DNA of 64,000 nt from Setaria digitata (Eukaryota; Nematoda; Chromadorea; Rhabditida; Setariidae), in NCBI GenBank assembly GCA_003640385.1, contig RCAB01000004.1:558001-622000 (forward strand), read 5' to 3'. Shown piece by piece: positions 37,614-50,333 of the stretch. Position 1 is the first letter of the stretch. Each line of letters opens with the position of its first letter. Position numbers and translations under genes: made by a program. The notes below the pieces were generated by a model that saw only the letters and a program-made list of their open reading frames with translations, was not told where the DNA came from and did no database searches.

Positions 37614-40600
37614 ATGGATGGCGTTGATATTTCGAGCAGTTCAGAAAGTGGAGAAGACAATACACATGAAACGAATAGCGATCTCAGTGGTATTTGTTGT
37701 GTCACCTTTTTCGACTTATTCGAATTCAATAAGTTCAAGAAACAAGTGAAATTCTTAGAACAATTTCTGCAGTTCTCCATTTCATCTCCTCCTCATGCAC
37801 CAAATAATGTCTTGTTCGGATGAAGATTCATTCCAGGAAGGGAATTATGGGACAGTGGCAGTAATCTTGCGATGGAATCTGATGTTGACGCGGAATTAGA
37901 TTATGATGAAGAAATGGAACAGATTCGAGATCAATATAAGGTAGCATTTTTTAATCCATAAACTTTCTTTTTTGAGAAGTGTCTGGAAGGATTCTCCCAT
38001 TTTACTTTCCTATAGATCTTTTTTTTTTAGACCCAAACAGATAAAAAAGGAATTCCGAGTGATGGTGACAGAAATGAATATGATAGAGATTCTCTAAAAC
38101 ATACATCTACTAGTGCTGAGGTTGTTCACAATCAAGGCCGAACTGATGGAGTTACAGTTAGCACCGAAAAGGAAGAAGTAGAGGGTGAACTAAGTGAAGA
38201 AGGAGAAATCGATGATTTGGAAGAAGGCGAGTTAAAATCTGATGAAGATAGTATTACGGGTTCTATACATTCAAATGAAAAATCGACTCGAAGGTCGGTA
38301 AGTTATCCATATATTTTCCACAGTTTTTCCTGCATTGATATGTGTTCATCTCAAGGAAAGAGGTTGAATATTTTTTAAAAGAGTCATAATTCTAAACTTT
38401 ACAGAAGCTTATCAGCCTTCGAGGTGTCTAAAAGGTTACGTGATCAACGTAATTCTGAAATTAATCAGTAATCAAATTGAATTGATATTTTATATATATA
38501 TATATATAATACTGACATTTAGACATTGAGATGTTTTGCCTTTTGCGAATATTGGAAGTTTCTTCAGGACTATAATGTTTATTTCTCAGAGTTATGGAAA
38601 GTTAAGGATATTTAATTTTTAAGCTAAATATAAAAAAGGTTTTCAGATCGATCCAAATCGTGATAAAGATCTGGAAAATTCGCCACATCGTATGTGGCGC
38701 GATGATCCAACATCGGTTGGTATTTGCAAATTTTATCTCCGTGGAACATGTACATGGGGACCAGATTGTAAATATCTGCACATGAAAGAGGTATCACACA
38801 GCCCAAAATAAAATATTTGCGAAACATTGCAAACATTCGCTGGCAAAAGCTTATTTAGCATTATAAACTTTACAACGGCAATTTTGTTACTTAAGTTGTT
38901 ATAGTAATAAATATACAATATCTGTTTAATTTAGCCACGACTTGATGGTGTGACACCAATACAAAGTTCATCAAATGAGAGTACTTATTCACATTTAAAT
39001 GCCGATAAAATACGAAGAAGCAGAAGTAGAGAATTCAACAAATGTATGTTCTGCATCAGTTTTTGGTTAAATACCGACTTGGTTTCGGACTCTATATTGC
39101 TTAAAAACTTTCTACCGATATGACTGAATTCCCCATATTCATTACTTTAGCAGGGATCAGCACGCTTAACGTATATCCGTCCAGTTCAACATCGAATGAA
39201 AACGAAGGACCACGTGGTGATGAAACAGCTTGGGAAAAGGGACTGCGTCAGGCGCGTGAAGTAGGATCATTTTATAGCCTCGCTTTGTATTGCATTTTTT
39301 GAAAAACCTCGAAGGACATTCATCTGGGAAATATGCATCATTTAGTTAATGATAAGGGCATCGAAAAAACGAGAGGAGGAACCCGATTTTGATCGGAAAC
39401 GATTGGTACTTGCACCTAGTGGGGATATGGATCGACCACGAACAACGGACGAAGAATCAGACGATTCCCGTGGGCATCATAAATTGTAATTTTTTCATTT
39501 GTTGGGAGATAAGTTTGAATTTTTTCCTTTTTAAAAGTTTTTGGATTTAATGTGCACTTGTTTAAAACCTTGTTCAGGCGCCACCGAACATCGCGGTCAC
39601 CGCTCGCTCGAGGTATTGTTAGGGGTGCAAATGGTTTTGTGGTGCGTACACGTGTTGATGTTCCGTGCCCGAGGATGAGGAAATATGATAACCCGACAGG
39701 GTCTGATGATATTACGAGTAGGCAATCTCATAATTTGCTTGCATTTTTGTCGATCTGCTCTACAATTGTTTTTTTTTTTCTTGTTTCATAAAATGTCTTG
39801 ATTGATCTGTTATTTCTCACAGTTCAGTTTCTTCGGTCTTTTGTTTATACTGCAGCTTTCGTGTTCAGGTGATCGCCACTTTGAAGTGGAACGTCGTGCT
39901 GCATATGAAAGGAATGAATTACCAAAGCCACGCAAAATTCCATCGCTAATAGATACGATGCTTGAAGGAAGACGCTTTGAATTCTCAAGAAGTATGTTCT
40001 CTGCCAAGTACTTTTCTCAAGGATTTATTTAACTTGTACATCCAAATTAGGTAAGTAATAGAAGGCAACAATATTGTTTTATAGGATATGATCATGGACG
40101 CGATGAATCTTCTCGATTGCCTCCTAAAGGTTAATTTTTGTGTTGTTTTGGTATTTCTAATGCACAGTCACTGTAACCGTAAAACTCAAGGTTTTAGATC
40201 TTGGACCCCAAGTTCTGTATCCAAACGGACGGCCAACTCCTCGACGTCATGGACTTCCTTCGAGACGTGAAGTGTAAGTCTACGGTTTTGGATGTTCCAG
40301 ACAAAGTTTTGAAGTCTAGACCGTATTTTCTTAATAATTTTTCATCTTTAATCCAATTTTTCCCATTTCATTGTCTCTTTTAGGTCGCCAAGTGACCACT
40401 ATCGTGTATCACGTCATGTTTCTCCACCTCGTAGTCCTCGTTCTCCACTATCACGTACGCCACGAGGTTCAAGGTCATCCAGTATGCACCGTTCGTTGTC
40501 ACCTTTAGGAAAAAGACGATGCTCACCACTGCTAACAGATAGCAGACGGGAAGCAAGCAGAAAACGAAGCTGTGCTGTTGGTGTTGGTGGTTTGCTTTCA

Positions 40601-42876
40601 GGTTAGACTTTCAGACTAACTATTTTCCTAAGGTTTCTAATGTTTCTTTTTTTTTTACATGTACGAGAATATAGAGACATGATAAATTTCATAGTCCTAT
40701 TGTGTGACTACAATCAAATTAGAAAGGAATGCAGTTCAGGTTTGAAAGAAATAAATTCATGATATGATTTGAAATCACCTACAAACCCTCGCAGATTCTA
40801 GCTGGCAATCAGATCCACGATCCGTGGGAAAGATCGCACAAAAAGGGACGAAGCAAAGATAAGGAACTGGTATCTTTAACACTTGGAGCAGAATTACAAA
40901 AAACCCGTAGAACCTGTGATAGCAAGAAACAGTCGCGTCGTCAAGGTACCGCTAGCCCAGCGAGTAGTACTTCAAGAAGGTTTGTCGAAGCTTTTTTGTT
41001 GGATTTTTGTATTTTTTGTCGATTTTTGTCTTGAATAGTTTTTTAAAGCAAAAGCCAATTTCCTTAGTTTTAGAAGCGCAAGTGGAGCATCGTCAGTAAC
41101 TTCACGTTCTCGATCACATTCACGAACATCTTCCGGAAGCCGTCGTCAGTCGACATTCCGTTTATCTTTGGTGTCTGCTGTGGCTTCCAGAAATCTGATT
41201 GATGATGATGGATCTTTGAGAGCAACAGATCTTTCTTCCTTTCGAATTCCAAAAAAGAAAAGGTTGTATCCAAATCTTTATCAGTTTTGATTTTGCACTG
41301 GATAAAAACATGGGCAATTAGTATTGGGTTTTGCTTCCCACATGTGAAGTGAAAAACTGCAGTGAAAATAAAAGTATATAAGTATGTTGTATATTGTACA
41401 GTGAAGAAATTTAGTCGAGATAGTCCTTTCTTTTTCAGGTCCTCTCCAACACCGTCATTGCATCGCTCTAGTACAGTCGCTGTTCGTAATTATAAACATT
41501 CATTCGATCGGTCAAACAGTCAAAACAGGCGGTACGCATCTTCTACACCTCTCAAACGGTTAGCTTTTGTCTTTTCAACAAGATTTAAATTGTGTTGTTC
41601 CAAACTTGAGTTTGCTTTATGGTTTCCTTGCTTGCCTATTTGATGTTTGCTGCTTATCATCCATCAGTAAGTTAAGATCTTCCTTATCGCCATCGCATCG
41701 TCCTGGAATTCTACAACATGGAACGAAAAGAGTTAAAGGAGTTACTGGTCGTGTCGATAAAGCTCATAAACGCAGTATGTTGCCCGCAAGAAAAGACGAT
41801 GTGTCAAGTGATGGAAGTTCATCGAGCACTTCTGGGTTAGTCGTTTATCATTGATTTCATAGTTCATAGTGACTCGGGTTCTTTCATTCTTCGATGCTTT
41901 AGGGTCAGGAGTGTTGGAAGTAATAAAGTTTGATTTCTTATTTATGGAACTATAAAATTTTACTTTATAGTTACATAAATGATATGAGAACTGTCTACGA
42001 AATAACGAATGAATTATTTCTATGAATGACTTCGTAATGATCTGATACAATCCCAGAGACGGTTTTTATCTCATGGACATAAGAAATCATGACTCCAGCG
42101 GAAGCGTGAGTTAGGAGACAATTTTCGGGAAAATTTTGGTCAGAAAAAAAGCGAAACAAAAAGGGAGTTCAGCTTTTATTGGTGAAATGTTTGAAACTCT
42201 CAAGGAAAAAAATTTGACGGCTGCATTAAAAACCTGCTGTTTTAAAGAGGCACAAGTAGCAGCAGTGATGATGCGGAACCTGCCGCATATCGTCTTAAGA
42301 AAAAGATCGATGATGGTTTGCCTACTGAAGGGATACCACTTTCTCCAGAGGCTGCAGCGGAAGATGTTTCTAGCGATGAAGATGAGGTGATGACTTTAAC
42401 TTGGGGAAGTTATATCTTTATGTGGATTAATTAATAATAATAATAGGTAATAATAATAAATAATAGTAATGGTCAGTAATAATTAATAATGATAGTTAAT
42501 AATAAAATGTTTGATGATAATAGTTACTAATAAATAATAATAACAATAGTTATGATAACAACAATTATTAATAATAACAGTTGTAGCAGTAATAACTAAT
42601 AATAATAATGATAATGATATGTAGTAATTAACAATAACAACGATAATTAATAATTGGTACAGTATAGTAATAATTGATATAATAATACCTATAATTAACA
42701 TAATAACAGTTATATATAATAATACCTATAATTAACATAATAACAGTTTCACCGATAGTATAATAATATAGTCAGTAGTAATTATAATAATAATATCAAT
42801 ATACATGCATATAATATGTAATAATATGAATTAATTACTATTAGTTAATAACAATAATGATTGGCGATAATAATAA

Positions 42877-42920
<44 letters not shown>

Positions 42921-43366
42921 AAAAGTATGCTATGTGCATCTTAAGTAAAGTATGGCGAGTAAGTTTCAAACTTCTCTTTTGTTTTTTTCTATAGGATTTT
43001 TTGAATTTTGAATGTGCTTTAGAATGCCTCCGATACTACATCTATTCATGAACCGATTTCTCAGCGTTTGAAGAAAACTTCTTCAGCTTCGAAGAAAGCG
43101 ATCATGGAGTGCCACGACTCAAGGGTAGATGGTATGTTACAGTTTTTTAACTGGCGAGCTTTTGTATTGAAAGTCCAGAAATATTTGTCATAGCGACAGT
43201 TATTTTTCTCCATTTTTTGTTTTTTTTTTTTTTTTTTTTTTTTTTTNCAGATGACGATTACGTGGATAACGAAGCAGAAAAAGAGGAACGTCGTGCTGAG
43301 TTACTACGTCAACTGAAGTGTGTTGAAGAAGCAATTGCTCGTAAACGTAGTCGGCCAGTTATCTGA
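37614..43366 (+). CDS. ZC3H18: ZC3H18-like CCCH zinc-finger protein
   Basis: This nuclear RNA factor, in other animals, links the cap-binding/ARS2 complex to the NEXT-exosome pathway. About 17-18 exons start with MDGVDISSSSESGEDN. Exons 37614-37689, 37837-37940 and 38031-38297 give an acidic region (GELSEEGEIDDLEEGEL). Exon 38647-38790 carries the single CCCH finger, Cys176-x7-Cys184-x5-Cys190-x3-His194, in GICKFYLRGTCTWGPDCKYL. Later blocks ETAWEKGLRQARE, KKREEEPDFDRKRL and ERRAAYERNELPKPRKIP match the ZC3H18 core. A long RS-rich region follows (40.17-41.85 kb), then SSDDAEPAAYRLKKK (from 42260) and a C-terminal coiled coil (AELLRQLKCVEEAIARKR). One junction near 40.58-40.80 kb does not join in phase with the most obvious donor. 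AATAAA overlaps the stop codon. Confidence 0.9.
38491..38509. repeat. TA microsatellite in a ZC3H18 intron
   Basis: About nine TA units between the acidic-region exon and the zinc-finger exon. Confidence 0.8.
42424..42915. repeat. TAA/TAAT-rich low-complexity tract with (TA)17
   Basis: About 490 bases made almost wholly of TAA, TAAT and ATA units, ending in a run of 17 TA pairs (42881-42915). It lies in the intron after the exon that ends near 42387. A 37-base unit is duplicated inside it (42684-42720 and 42721-42748). Confidence 0.9.
42684..42748. repeat. 37-bp tandem duplication
   Basis: The second copy matches the first over all of its 28 bases, starting AATACCTATAATTAACATAA in both. It is a recent duplication inside the AT-rich tract. 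Confidence 0.8.
43220..43247. other. 27-T run ending in an undetermined base at a 3' splice site
   Basis: Twenty-seven T residues precede an N at 43247 and then CAG, the acceptor of the last ZC3H18 exon (43251-43366). The N and the exact run length look like a sequencing or assembly limit, not biology. Confidence 0.9.
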
Positions 43367-43371
43367 ATAAA
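43366..43371 (+). promoter_or_regulatory. AATAAA overlapping the ZC3H18 stop codon
   Basis: The last A of the TGA stop is the first base of AATAAA. If used, cleavage would fall within about 10-25 bases and leave a very short 3' UTR. A later signal is possible. Confidence 0.4.
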
Positions 43372-44493
43372 TCATGATATTTCTTGTCTAGTCTTTTCCA
43401 GGATTTTCTGTGGTGAAGGTTTTTCTATATATTTTTATATCGACATTTATGATTTAATTTATTTAAAAAACTATGTTATTGTTCATAAAAGCAGTGTTTT
43501 AATTTATCGCCATATTTTTGGTTCTAAACCAACTTACCAGCATAATTTGCCAGTATCGGGCTTCATGTTTTCTTCTTTGTTGAATATTGACCTCAGCTTA
43601 TTTCTCAAGAGAAAATTTGAAAATTTTAAGTCGGTATTTGTCTCTATGGAACTTATGGTTTTCCAAAGAAAGAAAAAAAAATCAGATATTCTTATTGAAT
43701 TTTGTATTGGACGTTAAAATCATGTTGTTTGGCAGCTTGTGCAACAAAAGACAGTAACAAGTAGTAGCTGAGAGTGCCTGAAATGGAGGTAATGAGGTGT
43801 TTGTAGACTTAGAAATATGGGATATCTAGCAGCACCCGCAGCTGATCTCTCAGATTAAAATTGTGTTTGTTTTTAATTACTTTTAGAATATCTAATGTTA
43901 GAAAGGATGATAGTTGTTAATTTAGTGGGTATCTATTGTTTTCTTATTGGTTCTTATTTATGATGCCGTTCAATTTACGGTTTTTTTACAAAATAAAATG
44001 AACGATAAAACTTCACTGAAATTCTTTTTGTTCAGTTGTTTCCACACTTAAATTTTAGAAAACCTTATTTGGTTCATTTATGACATCAATTGTTAAATCA
44101 GTTTTCTCAACCTTCATTCCCTAACTCTGTGCATGTTTTCGGATTTATTTTTAATTTAATTTATACTTTAATCCTCAGGTTCTCCATATGCTTGAAAATA
44201 ATGAAAGTTATGTATTTGTTTGAGAGGTTAAATTGGTTTGGAATTGCCGGGATTAGACTGAACTTTTGTCGTTATAGAGTAATTAGTACAGTCGTCTCTG
44301 AGTTGACTTACGTTTTTGCAGAAGTGTTATTACATTTTGAAACTTTTGAGATTTTGTAAGAAATACCTATCTGTCATAGCGTACTGATTATTTTTTAGGT
44401 GTTGCTCTATAAATGAGACCTGCTTACAGATCGATTCTATCTTATGCTACCATTTCGAATGTAATTTGCTGTATTAACCGCTAAATTTGGGAA
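43372..44493. other. Intergenic between ZC3H18 and POP4
   Basis: 1.1 kb between two plus-strand genes. It is T-rich, with no coding call. An AATAAA-containing stretch at 43991-43998 (ACAAAATAAAATG) could serve as an alternative end for ZC3H18. Confidence 0.45.
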
Positions 44494-45668
44494 ATGGCTG
44501 CTAATTCTACGTCGTTCGAACCACTGAATCCGCATAAAGTTTTCGTTCTGGAGAAACGAATTAAGAAAGAATTCAAAATCCGTAGACAGCCAGTGGAGAA
44601 TTTCATAAAGAGAAGGATTGCCAAGAGCGATATAAAAAATTTAAAGTGCTTTCTTGAATTCATATTTGAAGTGTATTCAAGAAATGTAAATAAATCTGGT
44701 GTGATTTTCACTTCTGAAGAAATTCTTAGCTTCAGCAGCAGACTCGGTTGTTGGAATAGTTTGAGCATACTGCACGTACAATGCATTATAGATTATTACT
44801 TGTAAGTAGGTGTTACTGCATTTTCGTAGGGTCGGAAATTGTATATATTTGACATTCTCGGAAGTCCAGCTTAATTCACCGCTTTAAAAGGTGGATTTCA
44901 GGTACTCGCAGTTTCAACAACTTTATGAATTGTGGTGTGAGTATTTTAGCGCTTTAGTCGGCTCTGGGGATCAATCAGACGCGCGAGTGCTGAAGGCTGA
45001 TTATCATGGTTGCCTTTTGATGGTTGCTGAAGCTGCTAATCCGTCTCAGGTGCGTTTCTCTTCGCTGTGGTTTGAACATTCCTAAGCTTTAAAGTCATAG
45101 GATATCATAAATTTTAATATTCTTGGCTTTCAATAATGGATATAAAAAATTTTTTAATATTTTTTATTGGTATATTTTAGATCGGCATTTGCGGCATTGT
45201 AGTCCGTGAAACTAGACAAACCTTCATGCTGATCACAAAACAGGACCGCATGCTGAGTTCGTTTTTAACCGTTTTCTTACTTCAATAAAATTTCGTTCGT
45301 TTTATATCCTTCCCTTCCCTGAAACTGCTTATTTTGACAAACTTTTTTTGAAAATTCGACGAAATTTTTAAACAGCCTGCCTTTCATTTGTTAATTATTT
45401 ATTTCTAGCCATTCCGAAACTTGATACCACATTTCAATTTGCATTGAAAGGCAAAATATATATTTTATTTGGGAACGCGTTCAGGTCAATTTTATAAATT
45501 TTCTTGTTTATTATGCAAAAATTGATTATATTTCATTTGCAGGATGTTTTCTTAATTGTTTCCGCTTAGAAAAAAAGTGTTCAGCAAATTTCTTTTAGGT
45601 TTCAGCCGTCGTTGCGAGCAAAAAAAATACTGAGAAATCGGTGTTCAATCCCATTCTTCCTGAAATAA
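44494..45668 (+). CDS. POP4: POP4, RNase P/MRP protein subunit p29
   Basis: This is a core protein of RNase P and RNase MRP, acting in tRNA 5' processing and rRNA processing in the nucleus. Five exons join in phase: 44494-44801, 44902-45049, 45181-45256, 45409-45484, 45599-45668, giving 225 residues. The conserved C-terminal Sm-like fold is clear: YELWCEYFSALV, VLKADYHGCLLMV, IGICGIVVRETRQTFMLITK, the I-P-K-L-D-T-T-F strand, KGKIYILFGNAFRFQPSLR and a basic end. The N-terminal 100 residues are basic and weakly conserved, as in the family. The length matches human POP4 (220). AATAAA follows at 45734-45739. Confidence 0.93.
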
Positions 45669-45733
45669 TATATTATGAAGATATAGTTTGATCTCCAGGC
45701 GTCTGCTTCAAACGACAAGTAGCTAAAGCGAAC

Positions 45734-45739
45734 AATAAA
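45734..45739 (+). promoter_or_regulatory. Polyadenylation signal of POP4
   Basis: AATAAA 66 bases past the POP4 stop codon, the usual distance for a short nematode 3' UTR. Confidence 0.65.
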
Positions 45740-48700
45740 TCATGTTATACTAATAGCTAAGCCAATGATGTAGTTCTATTTTCCCTTTTTTCGATAGTAA
45801 ACCCTTGAATACTTCCCAAAATTGAAATATGTGAAACATTAGTTCCCACTTGAATGCAATATAGTGAAAACTGCACAATACTTTGCAGAAAGAATCTGTT
45901 AAAATAAAATCTGATGCGAAATTTCGTGCGCATGGACGGATTTGGACATTCAGTACATTGCACATAAACACTAACATTTATAGGAGTGCAGAAAGTCTGA
46001 TGTCATCAAAACCTGTAATTAGAATAGAGTCAGTATTGCTAGAAATATTTTTTATGAGAACTTCAAATTTAAGCGTACTGCTGTATAAGGAGCGGGTTTT
46101 TTTTTCCTTTGAGATGTTTTCAGATGGATTGGTTGGCATTAATGCAAAATATGCTAAAAAGTTTAGAATATGAACAAATGAATAGATTAATTAATTCCTT
46201 ATCACTTCAGATTTTTACAACTCACTGTCAATCATAAAATTACGATTACAAAGACAACGCGTTGTAGATTCAAATAAACGGGAATGAAATGCTCTGAAAT
46301 GATCGCAAAGTAATCTTGCTCCAAATAATCTGATTCTCGAATATCGAAGGCTTGACTATTCCTTTCACATGAAAGGCGGCAAGCAGGAATATAATGAGTG
46401 GGTAAACAAGATAGCAACCGTTGTAGTTTTTTTATGGGAGAGGAATAAGTAAGCGTATGTCCGGTATTGCTGTGAACTGTTCGTTGAAGAAAATCAGAAA
46501 AGTTGCCTAGTCTTTCTGGAAGGAGTTTGGAAACTACAACGAAGAAATTTATTTTGCCTTAATGTTTGTTGTCTTTGCGATTTATTGGGTTTATTATATT
46601 CATTACTCCACGCAAACGTTAAATGGCAGCAATGTTCAATTTTTATACAGCGGTACTACAGGATGTCGAAACTAATCTACTGGTTACTTCCAACACATCA
46701 GCCCTTCGAAATCAGTAGTTATCGTAACAAACCAAAATAACAAGCGGCATCTGTATCTGATTTAAACAATCGCTAGACGTTGGTTACTCGATAAATTATC
46801 GGGAATAATCACAAAATAAATGAGCATGAAGGAAGACAGGAGATCTCTTGCCAGATATCAAACGTGGGAGTTTCCAGATGCTTCTATCAGCTGAAATCCT
46901 AAATCTAGAGTACTTTCAATATCAAGTGCATAATTAAATAGTAAGTTAGTGTTACAGTGCAAGAAGAGAAGAAATATAAAAGTAATGACTACTTCCTTAC
47001 AGAGCTCTTATAACGAAATTAGTACCTACAGGTATGGTCCCAGTCGAAATTTTGAGGTTAGTTGACTTGCAAGTGAGCAAAGCCTTCGGTCGAGCTCGGT
47101 GAAGCGTTCTGTTCACATGTGAATCATGATAAGGATTGATTAACATTCTAACTTATCCTCTAAGAATCTCAATAGATAAGAATTGAACTGAGATTTCAAA
47201 TCTGAGGTAGGTTCAAGTGACACGTACACTGAGCTTCATCTTAGTCAGTTTAGACATTAGGATCTTAAATGATTACAGCAACAAGATGCACTGAAGCTAG
47301 ATACGTCTAGTTCTGCATTTGGCTACAGGTACTTAACCCCCATCACTATTTCTCACTGCTGTCTAAAATGATAAATGTACTGATTAAATATACAAGAGAC
47401 AGGTCATTAAGCTCACATTTGAAATTGTTTTGTCTACATTTCTATATTTGTTAACAGTACATTTGTTATACAATACCACACCACGAGTCATATCAAGTCG
47501 ACATGCCACCTTTTCTTCGTAATTAACGAATCTTTCAAATTTCTGACGAAGAGATATATTTTAAGACCAATTCATAATACCTCTTGTTATTTATAGAATA
47601 AAAACGAGTGGGAGAAATACAAGAAGTGTATGACGACAGGAAAGTCCGCAAAGAAAGAATCTTCATAATAGACGCTCCGACATTAAAAACTCAGCCTGTT
47701 AATTGACAGACTTTCCTAATGACCCTTTATTTTTAAAGGAATAATTCCGGAAAAAGAATACAGGAGCACAGATATATCATGATTTGTAAACGAATGAATC
47801 GTTTCATAATCTGCAGAGAGAGGGTTTCCGTCACATTTCATAATGATTTGTTGGAAGTGGTTGAATCTTCACAATCGAACATTCCTTGAACTACTGAAGG
47901 AACTCTGTAAGCAAGCAAACTTCTGGGATTACTAGTCAATTACTGGAACCGACGAATCCGTCCTAGAAACTTTTACCACTTAAGGCCTCCGGTATTTGTC
48001 GCTCACCTGGCCGTGCCACGTGAAGTGCAGAAAGCGTCGTGTCTCGTGTCGCATGGTACACACGTACAGTGCTGCGACGACAGTCCCCGAGAGTGTTTGT
48101 TGCTAGGAGCAGTGACAAATACAAATACACTCAATTCTCGCCCACTCCACCATCTGATGCGTTGCGGAGTGCCCGTCTCTCTGTATTGTCTTTTTGGTTC
48201 GCCTTTCATTGTCTGCTACTTTCAAGCACGCCTCTTTTCACGCGTGAACGGAGGAAGGATTCTCACGCATCCCGCCTCACTCACGTCACCTTGTTCCGTT
48301 ACTCTGATAGGTATCCTATCATTCAGCGCTAATTATTTCATGACAGTCTTTCCAAGCCCAAGCAAGATCCAAGGCTATCCATCGTTCCCGTTGATTTCCT
48401 CCGGTTAGGTGCCACAAATCGATCTGCTTGACCGGAAATGTGAGGTGTCAGCAAGCCCTAACATCACCCAGTTCACAACTTTTGCAAGTTACCTTCTAAT
48501 TACGTTCTGGGGAATGTGTAATGCGATCAGAGAAAAGTACCCATTTAGGCATGCTACAAATTACTTTTATATTCGATAGTGCCTGTTATGGTGGTGAAGG
48601 CGGTAAAATCTGCCACTTATTTTCGATCGTGTTTTGACGATTGATTTTTGAGAGAGTGTTGTCATCTCTAAAAACGAGTTGTCAGGCTATTTCTTTCTTT

Positions 48701-50333
48701 TCGCTCTCGTTCAGGTTGGATCGGTAGCTTTAGTTCTTCCAAACTGAAATATTTCACCACTGAATGTGAAAAGCTACTGCTTCCTCTCGTCACTTCATCT
48801 TCCTTTTTGCTATCCCAAGAAATTCTACCTGTTATCTTTGTTTCACTGATGATGTCGAAACCGACTATGCCCTTTTCACTGAACTGTCATTCTTGTTACT
48901 GTTAAATGTGCCGTCCTGTATAAATAGTATGAAATTCTATTTCACAGTTCACAGTGAGAAAGGGGACAACATCTACTATCAATAGTAATTAGCTATAACA
49001 CCACAATCGCTGCCTTACAAATGCGATATACTTAGTGAATGTTAAGTTGTATTCTCATTGTCCTTTATCATTCTTATCTTTAAGTATCATTTAACACTAG
49101 TCATCATAACAAATCAGTCCATAATTACCATTTGCTTCCGATTGACTGATCGCCTTCTTGTCCATCCGATTGCATCTTATTTAATCCAACCAATTATCTA
49201 AGCGATTACTTGTTATTCACTATTAATTGCTGCTGGATACAACAGCATCACTTCCAATTTTGAAAAAATTGCGGACTAAGATTTTAAAGAATTTTTCATG
49301 CTAAGTTAATAAGTAGAAAAGTTCCGTATAGTCATTTTGCAACTCTGTACTTTACTGAATATAGTTTTGAAAAAAAAGCAAATTTAATTTAACAAAAATC
49401 ATTTTTGCTTTTTCTTCCATTCCCACAATCTTTTTCTAGTGCTGAATGTTTCCCCGGGCACATTCTTGTGTGTCTTAATCTGAAATTAACATTAAGATAG
49501 CACACTGACAGTGTGTCTCATGCTTACTCCAGGTTTCTGGATTTTATTTCTTGCCAGTTTCCAGAAAGAAGTTAAAGACTATTTTTGTTTTTATGCACTA
49601 CATATTAAACGGCAAAGCAAGCTTTTTTTTATAAACATTTTATTTTTGCATTTTCCCACTTTTCAAAATATCCACGAAAACTATATATTATCGGTCATTT
49701 CTTTGTATGTTTTGTTGACCTATTTCTTAGCATTAATTTAAAAACATATTCTCAGTAGGTGATGATTTTGAAAAAGAAGGAGGGACAATAGTAATGAGGA
49801 TTGTTTTTGAGGAAATTTCATTATGTGTTATTTGATTTTGTTATCAATAATATTTAAGTTTAAAATATAAAAGAAATATTAGACAAAAAATTGCCTTAAA
49901 AAGAGAAGCTGTTATCATTCTTTTAAAAAGGTGTACAGTTTTCTATGAAGTAATCCTGTCTCTCTATGAAATAGATGGAAAAAAGGATAAAACTTGCAAA
50001 AGTTGGAAATTATATTAATTTTCATATTTAGTTAAATGTTAAACAGATTTGTTAAAATACTGCTTTCACAGGGAAGAGTTAAATCTACTCGAGTGGAAGT
50101 TAATTCCAAATTACAGTGATATATTAATGATAAGGCGACGAGCTGAACAAGGAACAAACATATCAACAAAGAACAATTCGCGGGTATTCAAAAGGTCATA
50201 GAATCGCATCCGCTTCCTTGAGATGATACTTTGGATTTTTGAGGACATTCTGAATTTGACTGAAGTACTGAATACACGAAGAAGCAGTCGTTAATGATCT
50301 GTCGTTAATGATGTGCACCGTTAGCTGGAGGAG
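45740..50333. other. 4.6-kb stretch without a confident gene
   Basis: A minus-strand frame of about 105 codons (46232-46543, after a TTCGTTGTAG acceptor) is protein-like but stands alone. A GC-richer patch at 48.0-48.4 kb is open on both strands, including a 131-codon plus frame (48013-48408) without family features. The rest is AT-rich. The promoter of the secreted-protein gene should be at the right end. Confidence 0.4.

Noticed and set aside
42483..42701. Ile/Tyr-rich minus-strand frame
   Set aside because: Translation of the TAA/TAAT low-complexity repeat.
48013..48408. 131-codon plus-strand open frame
   Set aside because: It lies in a GC-richer patch where frames on both strands are open; there is no family feature, signal peptide or splice logic.
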